Source of the DNA: Datisca glomerata
Taxonomy: Eukaryota > Streptophyta > Magnoliopsida > Cucurbitales > Datiscaceae
Direction: 5' to 3'
Assembly: GCA_003255025.1 (NCBI GenBank)
Contig: QANY01013209.1
Location: 1,364,001-1,428,000 of the forward strand
DNA: 64,000 bases
The notes under the pieces were generated by a model that worked only from the letters and a program-made list of their open reading frames with translations, ran no database searches and had not been told where the DNA came from. Within the stretch, counting starts at the first letter, position 1. Every line of letters begins with the position of its first letter. A program made the position numbers and the translations under genes. This document shows positions 33,507 to 46,314 of the stretch, piece by piece.

Positions 33507-34857
33507 CTTCCTTTCTCTTCAACTTTGTTTATTCTCTCTATCTCATTTTCTTCTCAATCTTAACGGTCCAACTTCTTTTCGATATGTTTTTGCTGTAAAA
33601 TTAGGGTTCCAACTCCATAGTTCATAACGCGTCTATCTTTCTCTATTTCTTTTCTCTCTTTATCTTCTTGACGTCCACACTAAACTGCTGCAATTTCATT
33701 CCACGCGCCTCAAGCTCTTTTCTATTTATTCTCCGCATATCGTAAATCAAGCTTGCTTTTCAAAGGCTTATGGATTGGTATAACTCAATTTGTGCTCTGT
33801 CATTTATCCATTTCTCTACTTTCTATTCATTTATGTTTAATTTTTGAACTAACCAAGTGTAAGAGCGTAAATAAGATTCAAATTGACTTGTGGAGACACT
33901 GATAATGGCCTATTAGATGAAGGCGTTGGAATGGCCTACTGGCAGAGAATAAGCAAGAAATTAAGTTATTGCAGTGTGAGTTCTGAGTCATAATAGGGCA
34001 ACAATGATGAGGGAGACAAAACAAGCACAAGAAATTTCTCTTCTCTTCTTCTCTTAGGAAGACATTGAGAGAGACAAAACTTATAGGTGAGTTCTCCGAA
34101 CAGAGAAGAAGAAAGAAGAAAAGAACAAAGAAGAAAAAGTGGGAGTCTCAGGGGTTCGTGAGGTTTTAATTAAAATCGACCTGTAAACTCATTTTTGTAA
34201 AGATGACTTCCTCATAAATTAAACGAAAAATGATGATAAAAATCAACTTTCCAGCTCAAAGCTATAAAAGGTTTGATTTTTTTTTTTGCGAAAATGACTA
34301 ATGTAAATAATTATTTACAGAAGTTGCACAAATGCAAATTAGTTATATACATTATTCTGACCATTTTTGCAAAACAAAATTTCCGGTCATATTTGCAGTT
34401 TAAGCTAAAAAGTTGGTCAATTTTACCGTTCTCCCTAATGTAAAACTCATCTGTTCAAAAGATGAGTTTGCTTTGACTCAATCTGAATTTGGTGACTTAG
34501 ATTGACGTCCCTAGAAATCATATTTTTCAAAGACGATTTCTAGTTGAGTTGTCCAAAGATATCTTTGATTTGGAATGAATTTCACATATATCCTATTTTA
34601 AACTACCTTAAAAATATGAAAAAAATCTGTAATTTAAGCTCTATAATAATAACCTGGGACTGAATAAATTTACTCATAGATTAATTCTAGGATGACCAAA
34701 TTTTAAGTGACAAAGTAATATTTCAATAATTTATAAATTAATATTTTATGACTCATTAAAATAATTTAATAAATTGACATATAAATGATTATCATATCAA
34801 TTAATTATTTAAAATTTAGTCCATATACATTCCGAACTAAAAAAATTGTCTTGCAAG
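33507..34857. other. Non-coding stretch between two transposons
   Basis: No gene recognised. 33510-33700 is a pyrimidine-rich leader-like sequence with TTAGGGTTCC. 33990-34150 is purine-rich (GAAGAAG runs). 34280-34400 contains ACCATTTTTGCAAAAC wording, which is frequent in plant DNA-transposon ends, but no partner end was found. Confidence 0.4.
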
Positions 34858-35526
34858 TAGGGGTGTAAGGAAAACCGACCAAACCTCAAAAACTGACCGA
34901 ACCTCGTTGGTTCGGGCGGTTTTGTCACTTCCGATGGTTCGGTTCGGTTCCTGAAGTAGAAAATAGGATGGTTCAGTTCAGTGTTCAGTTTTTGTGAAAA
35001 AAACGCACCGAACCGAACCGCACTTCTATATAAGCCCATTTGTCCTAATTCCCCCCTTTCACTTCACGCAACCTCACCCTCTTTATCAGTTAGCCTCGTC
35101 TCTCTCTTTATCTCTGTTCTTTTTTCTCAACGTCTCTCACTTTCTCTATCTATCTCTGTGTGTCTGTAGGACTTAAATTGTATCTTTTTTTCATGTATCC
35201 TTTGTTGTTTTTGTAAATATTTTGTATTCTCAGTTGAAATGTAACTATGTCAAAAACTTAGTTAAGATTGATGTTGGTTTTGTATGTGTTGCTGATTTGG
35301 TTGAGATTAGTTAGAATTAGGTTGAGATTTAGTTGAAATTTGATGAATTTTTCTGCTTTGCTTTTCATCTTACGGCTCGGTTCGGTTTTTATTATTTTTG
35401 AGCGGTTCGATACAGTTTTTGAACACTAAGCGGTTCGGTTCGATTGCTAATTATGTAAAATAGTATATTTGATTCGGTTTGATAAAATCTCTTAAACCAA
35501 ACTGAACCGAACCGCTTACACTCCTA
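34858..35526. mobile_element. Non-autonomous hAT-like element with promoter-like interior
   Basis: Ends TAGGGGTGTAAG (34858-34869) and CTTACACTCCTA (35515-35526) are inverted with one mismatch. Both sub-ends are rich in GGTTCGGTTCGG / CCGAACCGAACC. There is no transposase. The interior (35020-35170) has a TATA-like CTATATAAG at 35026-35034 followed by a pyrimidine-rich leader and a possible splice site. No clear 8-bp target duplication was found at the flanks (CTTGCAAG against CCTTATAG), so the hAT assignment rests on the ends only. Confidence 0.65.
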
Positions 35527-35837
35527 CCTTATAGGACTGCTGTACCAACAAATGGTCACTCGTTTCTAAGCTCTTTACCGAACAGGATCAATGGACCATT
35601 CCTGGAATGCCACATGCGCTACCCATTAATCGGCGGTCTGTAAAGCGTCTCAGCCTCTCAGTAACCGTAGCAACCTCCTCTGATCTATGACAGCCAGTAA
35701 CTCTAGTCCTTCTTTCTTCCTCTTCAACAATCAAACATCTTCGTTGAAACGCCGCGTTTCACTTAAACGCACCACGAGTGACAGTTTCTTGCAAAACTCA
35801 GACATTTTCAGAGGAGAAAGCTAAATCAGAACTGTTC

Positions 35838-38800
35838 ATGGCGAATTGGATCTCCTCTAAGCTCAAAGCTGCTGAAACCATTCTCCAACAGGCAATTTCT
35901 CTTCTCTCTCTTTTTTTTGTGTTTCTTAGTTTCCCCTTAATTCACTGTTCCTTTGATTTCAAGTAAATCGTCGAAACGAAGGGGATTTGTGGGGCTTTTC
36001 TTGCACCTTTCTCTTCGTTTATGCGAATCTAGCTGAGCGTTATTGGTTTACTCGTATATTGATCTATTATCAATGGTTAATTTCCAAATTTCTTACGCTT
36101 ATTTTATTTCTCGGGTGATTTGTATGGTACAGATCGACCAACAAGCGGCAGAGTCGCTTCGGAAGGGCGAGAGACTTCGCATCGATGAATATAATATTGA
36201 TGCCTCAAATACAACTGGGGACATTGTGCCTCTGAAAGATCAGCTTAAAAAGAACAAATTTGAAAAGAGTGATCACCATGGCATGTTACGCACTGATCCA
36301 AATTTTGATGCACTTAGTACCCGGGATAATGGGATTGCGAGTGCACCGAAATCTGCACCGAATTCCAAGGCTACTCTTACGGACAGTGACTGGACTAAAC
36401 TGCTTAGCGCTCCTAGTCAGCCATCAACTTCGGCTGCAAATCGAACAATCGGGGTGTCTTCTATTCGTGGTCTGAAGAGAGAAGGTAAAAGGCAGGGGAA
36501 TGCAGGTTCAAATATGTCTGCATTGAAGGTCAAGAGGAATCAGAAGAGTAATAATACTGTATCCAAATCAGCTCGGGGAGTGCAAAGTAGGGAAATGAAT
36601 AAGTTAACTGGGAAGGAAAGCGAAGGGGAAGAGTCTAGCTTTTCAGATTCAGTGCAGCGGGTTTCGAGTTTAGAGCTAAAGAATGATGAAAAAGATAAGT
36701 TGTCTGAAAGACCACCATTGGCTGTAAAGGAGACTGAGGCAAATATATCGGTAGAAATAAGAAGCGAGGAAAATACGGGAAGTGATGGAAATTTTTATCC
36801 TAACAAACTTTCTTCAGAGGATTTTTCACCAGCAGAACCAGTACACAACAATCGCCCTTCGGGAATGATGCCAATTAGGGGGAAAGTTGAGAAGATGTCT
36901 GAAACCAAAATTAGAGTGGATCATGTTAAAAAATTTCTAGGAAGTACCGCGGTGGGGAAGCACAAGTCCAATGTAGCTTCAGGTGGTTCTACTGATGATA
37001 TAAGGAAGAGTTCTTCAACCTCTGACGGGAGTAGTAGTTCAGATTCAGGTTCAGAATCTGACTCTGAAAGTGAACGTGAGAGGGAGGAAAGGAAAAGGAG
37101 GAGGGAGCGGATTCTGGCCGAGAAGGCCGCAGCTAAAGCTTTGGAGGTTGTCAAAGCGCGGGAAGACATGGTTGCAAAATTGGAGGGAGATAAGGATAGC
37201 CTAGAGAAAATACTGGAGGAACGAGCTAGACAACAGGCACAAGAGGTAAAATTTGAAAGAAGAATAATGATGTTGATTAAAATCATACAGTTTAAGTTTT
37301 AAGTGTAAAAGAGGTAAACTTTATAGTATGTAAAAGATGATGTAAATGTAGAAACTTGGTTTTATGGAACATGAAGTATGTGGTCTTTGTTTTGGAATAA
37401 AAATGGTTAGACAGTCTATATATATATATTGACAATGTTAGACAGTATATTTATTTGATTGTTTAAAATAGAATGTACGATGCTAAATGCCTTGACATAA
37501 TTTTCATGGTCAAAATATATCATCGGTCCCTATAGTTGGACCTTAGTCTCCATTTGGTTACTGAAGTTTAATTGGTCGGAGTTTGTCCCATAGTTTCAGT
37601 TTGGGATAATCATCAATAAAATTTAACATATATTTTACATCTATACGTTAAAAATGGACATCTAACCACTTCCCACTTAATGATATTATGACATGATTTT
37701 ACTAGTTATTTGTTTTCAAATTTCATTGGTGAGTATGAGTATAAGCATGCCATTAAAACGAAATTGAAAGTATAGGATGAAATTGAAACAATTTAAAATT
37801 CAGGGACTATGTTGGAATTGAGACTAAACTATAGAGAACAAAAGTATATTTTACCCTAATTCTGTATATTACGCATTACAGCAACATTGAAAATCTATGA
37901 AGAATCAAGAGTTGACTTCTCTGTATATTTCTTCAATTGTTGTACAACATTCCCAGTTCAAGGTGTCTTGTTAATTTGTTGGCTAAACGCTAAAGGTTAT
38001 GGAAGTCAATCAGCTATTGTCAAAGCATATTTCGGGCTGGTTCAGGTTTAATTATTGCCTGCGCGTCATGCTTAGTCTATTTACCGAACTCCTTGACCTG
38101 AACTAGATTACAATCGAGCTCAAATAGAGCAGGAGTTACGAGGTTTGGGGAGTAGTATTCTGATTTATTATGATTGCCTGTCTGGCAAGTTGGCAACCTG
38201 CCTTAGAACTGGGATGTCAGGTGGGAAGACCTTTTTAAAAAGCCGATTAAGTATCAGTTACTCTGATTAGAGTCTTATGGTTTCAAAGCAAAAAACAATC
38301 CATGCTTAAAACATTGTTCACAATATCATTGCACTTGTTGGCAGTTACATTGTTTCTCAAATTTATGCCCCGCCCCCTCTCAAATGTATATGTTTGCATT
38401 TTCTTGAAACCTCTCTCTCCAAATAAATAAAAGAATACAATGGGATTGATCTTGATCGTAAATATGATATGATCTTATATTTTCCTTCAGGCCACAGAGC
38501 TGCAGACAACTATGGTGGAAACAATGGAAGCTGTTGAGCTTGAGAAGCAGAAACACAATAATACCAGAAAGGAAGCCCTTACTATATTAGCAAAGCTGGA
38601 GGTAATTAAAATTGCTTTCATGCATTGTTGCGACTTAATCTATATTCCTAATATCCTCTGTGTGTGCGCACACATGCGGATGTGTGTGATTGTTGCTTCC
38701 TACACTTATGGGCACATGATTTTTTTCCAAGATTAAGCAATGAATATTTCATATCATTCTGCTTCACTAAAGGTCAAAAGTGGTTGCAGACTACGAATGC

Positions 38801-41800
38801 TGATCTCGCAAGAACGCTTGCTGCAGCACAGCGGAATCTTGAAGAAGAGGTATGATGAGATTTTGATTAATGTGGTTTCAGAGGCTTATTTATTGGGGGT
38901 TCTGACTATATCTTTTGGTATTGTTATTGTATTATACTTTGTCTGCTTGAGATGGTGAATTTTTGGCATGGTAGTGGCGTTCATGATAATATTTATTGGT
39001 CTCATAGATTTCAGTTTTTTTATGAGTACATTTTTTTCTCTGCCACGTGCCTCTTGATTAGAGCTTCCTATTGCGCTTGTATTTTTATAGTGTTTACTTC
39101 TATTCATATCTTGCTTATGCGAAATTGAAGGTACAAGATGGTACATTCTGATTTGAAGAAGTATATCTGATATGGTAATTGAGAATTATATACAGGCTTT
39201 GATTGAAAATATCTTTTGGTATTGTAATTGTATTATACTTTGTCACAGTCAAGTGTTTCGTATAGAAGGCCTACTAATTTCAGGTGGGAGTTTTAGTTAG
39301 TATTCTCATTTTCTTAAGTGAGTTGGTTTTTAATCTCTGTGGAATTGGGTGATGAGAATATGTTCATGTTTTTCAATTATTTACACGCTTTCCACGTTTG
39401 TTCATGTCTCAATACAACTATGTTTCTTCGAAGTGTTATTCTGAGGAGTGTTTATTGTGATGTACCACATTTACAAATTACAAATGCATTGGAGTAAAGG
39501 CATTAATATATCAATGGTGATTTCTATCATATCTAAATCCCCTACTTATTTTTATAATTCACACATTAAAATAATGAAGTAATGTCTCATGTTTTTCTCT
39601 TCTTTACACGCTTTTCACGTTTGTTCATCTCTCAGTACAACCATGTTTCTTTCAAGTGTTATTGTGAGGAATATTTATTGTGATGTACCACATTTACAAA
39701 TTACAAATGCATTGGAGTAAAGGCATTAATAAATCAATGGCGATTTCCAACATATCTAAATCCCCTACTTATTTTTGTAATTCACACATTAAAATAATGA
39801 AGTAATGTCTCATGTTTTTCTCTCATTTACACGCTTTTCACGTTTGTTCATGTCTCAGTACAACTATGTTTCTTCTAAGTGTTATTCTGAGGAGTATTTA
39901 TTGTGACGTACCACATTTACAAATTACAAATGCATTGGAATAAAGGCATTAATATATCAATGACGATTTCTAACATATCTAAATCCCCTACTTATTTTTG
40001 TAATTCACTCATTAAAATATTGAAGTCATTGTTTTGTAAATGTTTTCTCCAGAACCCTGATGTTGGAAGAATAACCTAAGTGTGTATCGATAAGAAAGAG
40101 ATACGAAAAAAAGAAAAGCATTAGTGTGGTAGAAAAACAAGTTCATATGAAGATTAATATGGTACTGTGATGCTAATGAAGCATATTTCCATGTAGTTTC
40201 TGTTGAAATTCTTATTGTAGGATGATACTGCATGTGCGTCGTAAATGCTTGAAACTCATTATGATATTTGTGTCATTTGTGATTGAAGCTATCTGTTCTG
40301 TTGATTGATTACAATCTGCGTCTTTACACGAAAACCTCTAACTTTTGCACATATTATCAGATGATCATGCTAATAAATTTCTTCTTCTATATTACATAGT
40401 TTATGTGAGAATTTGCTTTTCTTGGAGGATCAGTGTATCCCTTGGGACCCTTCATATAACTACAGTTTGCTTTGCTAAGAGATTGTTAGTTCGTTGGTTG
40501 CTTTAATTTGATAAGACATTTAATGCCCTTGGTGATTTCTGATTCTACATTTTGTCAAAGCATATCAGTTCTGTTAGAACCTTTACTGACGATTGACCTA
40601 ATACTTTTAGCAGACAAATGGTGTGGCGGCCTCTGTTTTTTACTGTGATAATGAAAGAAATGGGGCTAAGTCCATATTTCCATTTAAATTAAATAGATAA
40701 AGTATTATAATATTTTATTTTGGACTTCCTGTTCCAGGCTAATCGAGTTGCAGAACTTCGACAACAAATTGAATTGAAAGAAGCAATTCATGAAGGTATA
40801 GCTTTTATCCCATTTAAGATTAATGGAATGACTAATATGGAAAAGATATCTCTTTTACGAATAAATAAAAGAGCCAACTTTGAGTAAAAGAAAAAAAAGT
40901 AATAAAACGTAGAACATGTGAAACTTTTAGTTTGAAAAAATGGATCCTTAAACCTCTGCTTATTGCAACTTTAACCGTATTGGCCATTGTTTATTATACT
41001 ACAATTAAAGCGTGAAATGCTCCAATGGAATATAGTTTATCATATATTGCTCACTCAAGTTCTGATTAACCTATTTATGCGAAAAGAAGTTTACCAAATC
41101 TTGATTTGTGGCAGTTTGTTTATGACATAATTGGGATATTGGAATTTTCCTATGATTTGGTAAAGTTATGTAACTTATGTTCGCGGAAATAGGTTAAGAA
41201 TAAGGATTTGGTGAGGATCCTTGGCTTTCCAATATTCCCTTGGCTGCCTCATACCAAAGCATTTATTGTCTGGCAAGGGAAAAGAGGCTACGGTGGGGGA
41301 TTACTTGGAATTATCGGAGAGGAACATTCATTGGAATGTTACCTTAAGAAGATAGGTTAACGACTAGGAGGTGCAGGAGCTTCAGAATTTTTTTGCAGAT
41401 CTTTACGCGTATCAGTTTGGTGGGGTTGTAGAGGATTTGGTTAGATTGATCAGAAGAGGTAATTCCTCCTTCTCGGTCAAGAGTTTTTTCAAGTTTATCT
41501 CTGACAACGATGAAGGGGAGAGGCATTTTCCTTGGAGAGGTATTTGGAAGACTAAGGCTCCCCCGAAACATGCTTTCCTTTTGTGGAGCTCTGTTTGGAA
41601 TTCCAACCTTACGATTGATAACTTGCAGAGGAGGGGTTTTACCATGCCTAACAGACGTGCCTTATGTAAGAAAGAAGCTGAAACCAACACTAACATATAT
41701 CTGCACTGCCCGTTCTCTTGGGCTCTTCGGGGGAAAGTGGTGGACAGCCTCTCCATCAAATGGGTTATGCGTGTTTCTATCAAGCAAGCTGTGTTGGGCT

Positions 41801-44800
41801 GGTATTCTATAAACGGAGGCTCCATTGACAAGTCTTTTTGGGTGATTGCCATTCATGCTCTCTTTTGGGCAATCTGGTTCCAGTCTCGAACCAGAGAATG
41901 TTTGAGGGGATTGAAAATTCTTTTTGTAAAGTATTCTTATACTTTAGAGGCATTATTTTAGAATGGGTGAACACCCTTTTCCCCATGTTGGTTTTTGAGA
42001 AAAGCCGGGTGAATAACCTCCTTTTTTGTGTTTATAATCTTTTCTTAGGTTGTAATTGCCCTATCTCGGGGTTTTTTCTAATATATATCTTACTTACCAA
42101 ATAAAGAATAAGGATTTGGAGAGAGCAGTACACGAAAAAATTGTGTTATGTGAGGCCAGTGCCTTCATTCATCGTCAAAGTAAATGGCAAATAACATAGA
42201 GTTAGGATTAGGACAGAAATGAAATCTAAAAGAATTTCTTTTTCAAAATGGACGTTTTGGGTCAAATATGTCGAAGTTCAAAGGCACTATAGTTGGAGGG
42301 GGCAGGTATAATATTCAAGGGATCAGTATACTCATTTGTATTGTTAAAAGTGGTGAGCATAATTGATCTAGTAATGTATATTTTTAATCAGTTGCTTAGA
42401 GAACGATATATTTTCTTTCTGATTAATTTATTCTCTTAACTGTCCTTTATTCTTTGATGAGAGAGTAGAAGTTTGTAGTAGAGAGAATATTCTAAAAAAA
42501 GTGATCAGGACAAGTGTTGCTACCGAAATGTAAGCATACTGAAGTGGGTTTTCCTTCTTGTAGAATTCCGGAGAAGGATCTCAAGCTCCCAGCAAACTAG
42601 AACTTCTCTGAAACAGGTCAGTTTTATTCTTTGATCATTTTTGTGCACAAGTTGTGATCGTTAATATAAAAGTTGCATCTAGCGTTTAAACTATAATGTA
42701 CTTTGGAGCTTTGAGAGTTTTTCCGCCACGGCCATTTTGATAACCTGTACACTGCTAATTGTAGTTGACTGCTATGAAGGGAGTTGAATTTGAAAAGGAG
42801 ATACTAGAGGCAGAATACTCTCTGGTGACAGATAAAGTGCTGCAGTTGAAGGAAAAGGTTAGCTTCTGAAAAATCTTTCAATTTACTGCATTTACCACTT
42901 CTTTCCTTTAAATTAGATGTATAGTCTTTACAAAAGCCAAAGGGTGTAACGTTAAGTATATGCCTTCAGAATGTCTTAAGGTTAGTTAATCTAGCGAGGA
43001 TGACTGTAGGTAACTTGATAGTGTAAGTGGTTTCCTTCGTGATGTGATAATAAAAGCTCTGAGGGAATTTGTAGCTATGTTATTCTTTTATGTAAAAAAA
43101 GTGTTTTAGGGAGATGCGGAGATCTTTTTTTATTCAGCAGATTTGAAGGTACATATGTCCGTTACCAAGATTCTGGGCAAGTTCTTGCCAGATTCAACTA
43201 AATAATCAGTTGTCCAGTTTCACTGGCCGGTTCTCTTTACAGAACCTCATCCCCCAGAAAAGTAGGAATATGAAAACTTTCTTCATGTAAATTGTACTGT
43301 GCCATATATTGGGTACTTCATCAGTTCATCCAAATGATAGCATCATCGAGTGTTAGTATTCAGTGAAAATAATGGAGCGTGCCGGTTGGAAAGCTTCTTA
43401 CCTAGCTCAGACGTACTTCTCCATTGAGTGCATATGCCTCCTTGTCTTATTTCCTATGCAATGATGCTTATCACTAAAGGCCTATTCTGCAGGTTTAGCT
43501 TTTTGCGATGTACATGTTCCATCTACTTTTTTTATCGATCCTTTTTGCTCTTTGACAGTTTCTAAAGCATTCATTAGAAGCTTACTTTGGACGACACATT
43601 AGGAAAAATATGTTTGGACTTGTCTTCTACGATGCAGTTTGATTTGGGTATTGTCTCTGTTTTTCTCATTTGTTATGTTACAGGCAAAGAATTTGGAGGA
43701 AAATATCGAGATAGTGAGGAGAGACATAGAAGAACCAACAGAAGTAGAAATGGAGATCAAGCGCAGGCTTGGTCAGCTCACTGACCATTTAATCCACAAA
43801 CAAGCCCAGGTTTGTCTTTTTGTCCGCTTCCTTGATCCAAATGGCAACTTTTATTAATGTGTTTTTGTGATGGAAGCATACATCGATTTTGGACTTAATT
43901 CTCTTGCAATATACATGCTTTGTTTGTACTAGTTTCCACATCGTGCTTTGCACATGATAATCTTCAAAAAAATAAAAAAAATAAAACAAACAGTTAGGGA
44001 AATTTGGAATTACCTTATAAGTAGTTGGACAAAAATGTCCAAGAATATTTCTCCTTCTATCCTCCATTTTATGGCTGATTTACAGTACCGGGGTATCCTA
44101 CCCTTGGATCACCCCGGCTCCACAAGGGGTGATCCAAGGATATAGGATTACCCTGGTACAGTAGAATTTCCCTCATTTCATATATACTGTCGATTATTGT
44201 AAAATGAATGGTAAAAAATGAAATGACATGGACGAAGGTGATCCAAGGGTAGGATCACCCCGGTATTGTAGAATTTCCCCCATTTTAATATATGCTGTAG
44301 ATTATTTTGAAATGAATGGTAAAATGAAATGACGTATGAATAAAATTGATATATCATAATTGATAAAATTTTAAAACTAATTCTTCAGTGTTATAAGGGT
44401 AAATCAATAATTAGATCTAACTTGGTTGGACAAACCCATCCAAAGGAATTGTTAAAATGAAAGGATATGAATGTAAATGTGACATCATAGTTGAATAAAA
44501 TTTGAAAACTAATTATTGTTCTTGAATGTTATAAGAGTAAATCGGAAATTGGATATGAATTGGTTGGAAAAAATTGTCAAAAAAAGTTTCTTCCCCCTAA
44601 TCCCATTTATATGTACTATAAACAAATGTGATAGATGAAACATGCACACTTAAAATTTCTAGTATTTACTGTTGCGTGGAGACAAATAAATCCTCCAGCA
44701 AATGCTTTTACGGTCCAAACGCTTCTTGATATTGCAAGGCTTGAGATAAAAAGGCGATTGCCTATTATTCTTCTGCTTCTATGAAAGGTGCTAAAGTATT

Positions 44801-46314
44801 TAGTTAATGCATACTAATTTCCTTCAAACTGGCAATTTTCATCTCAAGTGAGAGGAATTATAATTTCTTTTAAGGTAGATCATCTATTTATCTGATTATG
44901 TTTCATCACTTGTTTTTTTTTATAAGTTGGTTATGCTTCACTTTCACCTGCAAAAAGTTTGTTATTGCTGGTGTGGTTCATTTTGCAATCATGACTGTCT
45001 TGCATTAGCATTATTTCTTTTCAGCTTATTTGAAATATTGCGTGGAAACTGGGAGATTTGACTTCCTTTGCAACATTTTAATATTCCTATTTTCTTTAGT
45101 ATTATTCTTCCTTTGGAAATATCTGAATATGTAAAATTGCATTTCTGGGTTTTAACAAGTGGATTTTTTATTTTTACAAATAGAAATGATCCACATTACT
45201 ACAAGGCATTTTTCCTTTCTGTAAGGTTTGACTAACACATGTTAGAGTGTTAGGCCTTTTACTAGAACTCATAAAGATCTAATGAAAAGAATTTTGACAA
45301 TATGTAAAAAAGAAATAAAAAGTTTACGATTTGTTTCATTATCATGATTGCTTCTAGTTTCTGACGATGGAAATGCCAACAATCCATGCTTCCTAGGTTG
45401 CATACATGGAGTACTCTCTTGGGACGGTTAAATTTGAATAATTTGATTTCTTTAGTGGTTAAAGTATATGTTTAAACTGAAACTGCTTTTTGACCAGGTT
45501 GAGGCCCTCTCCTCTGAGAAGGCAACCCTTGTCTTCAGGATTGAGGTAAAGTTTAATCCAAAAACCACTTTGCTAAATATCTAAGAAAACGTGAGGTTTT
45601 CATGGATATCTTAAGAAATAAAAAAAATGATTTTTGGACCCATGGCTTGTTTTTAACAAAATTTGGCATTTTTCACAATGGAAGGTTAATTTGCCCTTTT
45701 TATTTGAAAATTTTCTGCTGAATTTGGTGTCTACTAAACCATGGTCTATGAAAAATATTTTGTTAGTTAACGTCAGAATACTAGATCAGGGTTTAGCAGA
45801 TAAGTTTTGCTAGACCATGGTCTAACAAAAGACAACTTAACATTTTCCCCTGTGAAAAAATCCCATATTCCTTATCTCTGGCGGTCTATTTTATCGCAAT
45901 TTCTCATGGTAAAGCCGTCAATTATTAGTAACCACTTAGCACCCTTTTCCAATTTTGCAGGCAGTGACAAGGATGCTGGAAGAAAACAAGTTGGTGTTGA
46001 ATATAGACGATAGTTCATCAAGGGACTTAGAATCACGATCGTGGCAAATCAACGGTTCAAACTTAAGGCCGATGTTGGAGAACAAGATCCACTTGGGAAA
46101 GAAGCATCTAGGATCTTTGCTTCAGCAACTGGATGCTCTGTACGTAGCCGGAACAGTGTTTCTAAGAAGAAACCCGGCAGCTAAACTGTGGTCTCTAGTA
46201 TACCTTGTTTGCCTTCATTTTTGGGTAATTTATATTCTTACGTCTCATTCACAAGTAACAAATGGGTCTAAATCTGGTGCTGTTGTTTCCTTAGAAAACA
46301 TCAATACTTCATGA
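35838..46314 (+). CDS. GC2: Golgin candidate 2 (GC2), Golgi tethering coiled-coil protein
   Basis: Ten exons: 35838-35891, 36133-37245, 38491-38601, 38790-38849, 40738-40795, 42564-42616, 42765-42857, 43684-43809, 45498-45545 and 45961-46314. They give 689 residues, near the ~670 of Arabidopsis GC2 (At1g18190). The N-terminus MANWISSKLKAAETILQQID and the block GDIVPLKDQLKK match that family. A Ser/Asp/Glu-rich disordered part ends in SSSSDSGSESDSESERERE, then coiled-coil segments (ARQQAQEATELQTTM, NRVAELRQQIELKEA, EFEKEILEAEYSLV, RRDIEEPTEVEMEIK). Near the C-terminus is LDALYVAGTVFLRRNP and a membrane segment at about residues 647-666, the golgin-84-like tail anchor. The role is Golgi membrane tethering by homology. 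All introns have usable borders; intron 1 starts with GC. Introns hold a MITE, a triplication, a LINE and a hairpin, but the frame is intact. Confidence 0.92.
37508..37855. mobile_element. MITE in GC2 intron 2
   Basis: Left end GGTCAAAATATATCATCGG..CCCTATAGTTGGACC. The right end, read in reverse complement, is GGTAAAATATACTTTTG..TCTCTATAGTTTAGTCTC. The two are imperfect inverted ends of about 35-40 bp around a 270-bp interior without coding sequence. The GGTAAAATAyACTTTGGTCCCTATAGTT pattern is common in plant introns. Superfamily undecided. Confidence 0.65.
39365..40030 (+). repeat. Three tandem copies of a 223-bp segment in GC2 intron 4
   Basis: Copies start at 39365, 39588 and 39811 (CATGTTTTTC...TTTACACGCTTT). 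Each contains ACGTTTGTTCATGTCTCA, GTGATGTACCACATTTACA (GACG in the third) and CATATCTAAATCCCCTACTT. They differ by only a few bases, so the duplication is recent. The copies start and end in sequence without open frames. Confidence 0.93.
41212..42103 (+). mobile_element. 5'-truncated LINE in GC2 intron 5
   Basis: The open frame 41371-41961 encodes a zf-RVT-type zinc-binding tail of plant LINE reverse transcriptase: WKTKAPPKHAFLLWSSVWN, LTIDNLQRRGF, CKKEAETNTNIYLHCPFSW, ALFWAIWFQSRTRECL. A typical LINE 3' tail follows (TTAGGTTGTAATTGCCC ... TATATATCTTACTTACCAA) without a long poly-A. The segment is bracketed by identical 16-bp copies of AAGAATAAGGATTTGG at 41196-41211 and 42104-42119. The insertion is in the same direction as GC2 and does not touch a splice site. 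Confidence 0.93.
44082..44163. repeat. Hairpin element in GC2 intron 8
   Basis: The left arm GTACCGGGGTATCCTACCC..TTGGATCACCCC is followed by a 9-base loop and then GGGGTGATCCAAGG..ATAGGATTACCCTGGTAC. The arms pair over about 30 bases. A related half unit (GGTGATCC-AAGGGTA-GGATCACC) lies at about 44239-44261, followed by the same TGTAGAATTTCCC. This looks like a small foldback element that has copied or duplicated locally. Confidence 0.8.

Noticed and set aside
34994..35176. Plus-strand open frames inside the hAT-like element
   Set aside because: They are CT-rich leader sequence; composition gives Ser/Leu/Phe runs without any domain.
36921..37286. Minus-strand open frame rich in Ser and Leu
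   Set aside because: Antisense of the acidic and Ser-rich part of GC2.
41412..41852. Minus-strand open frame of 146 codons
   Set aside because: Antisense of the LINE zf-RVT frame, which has recognisable family residues on the plus strand.
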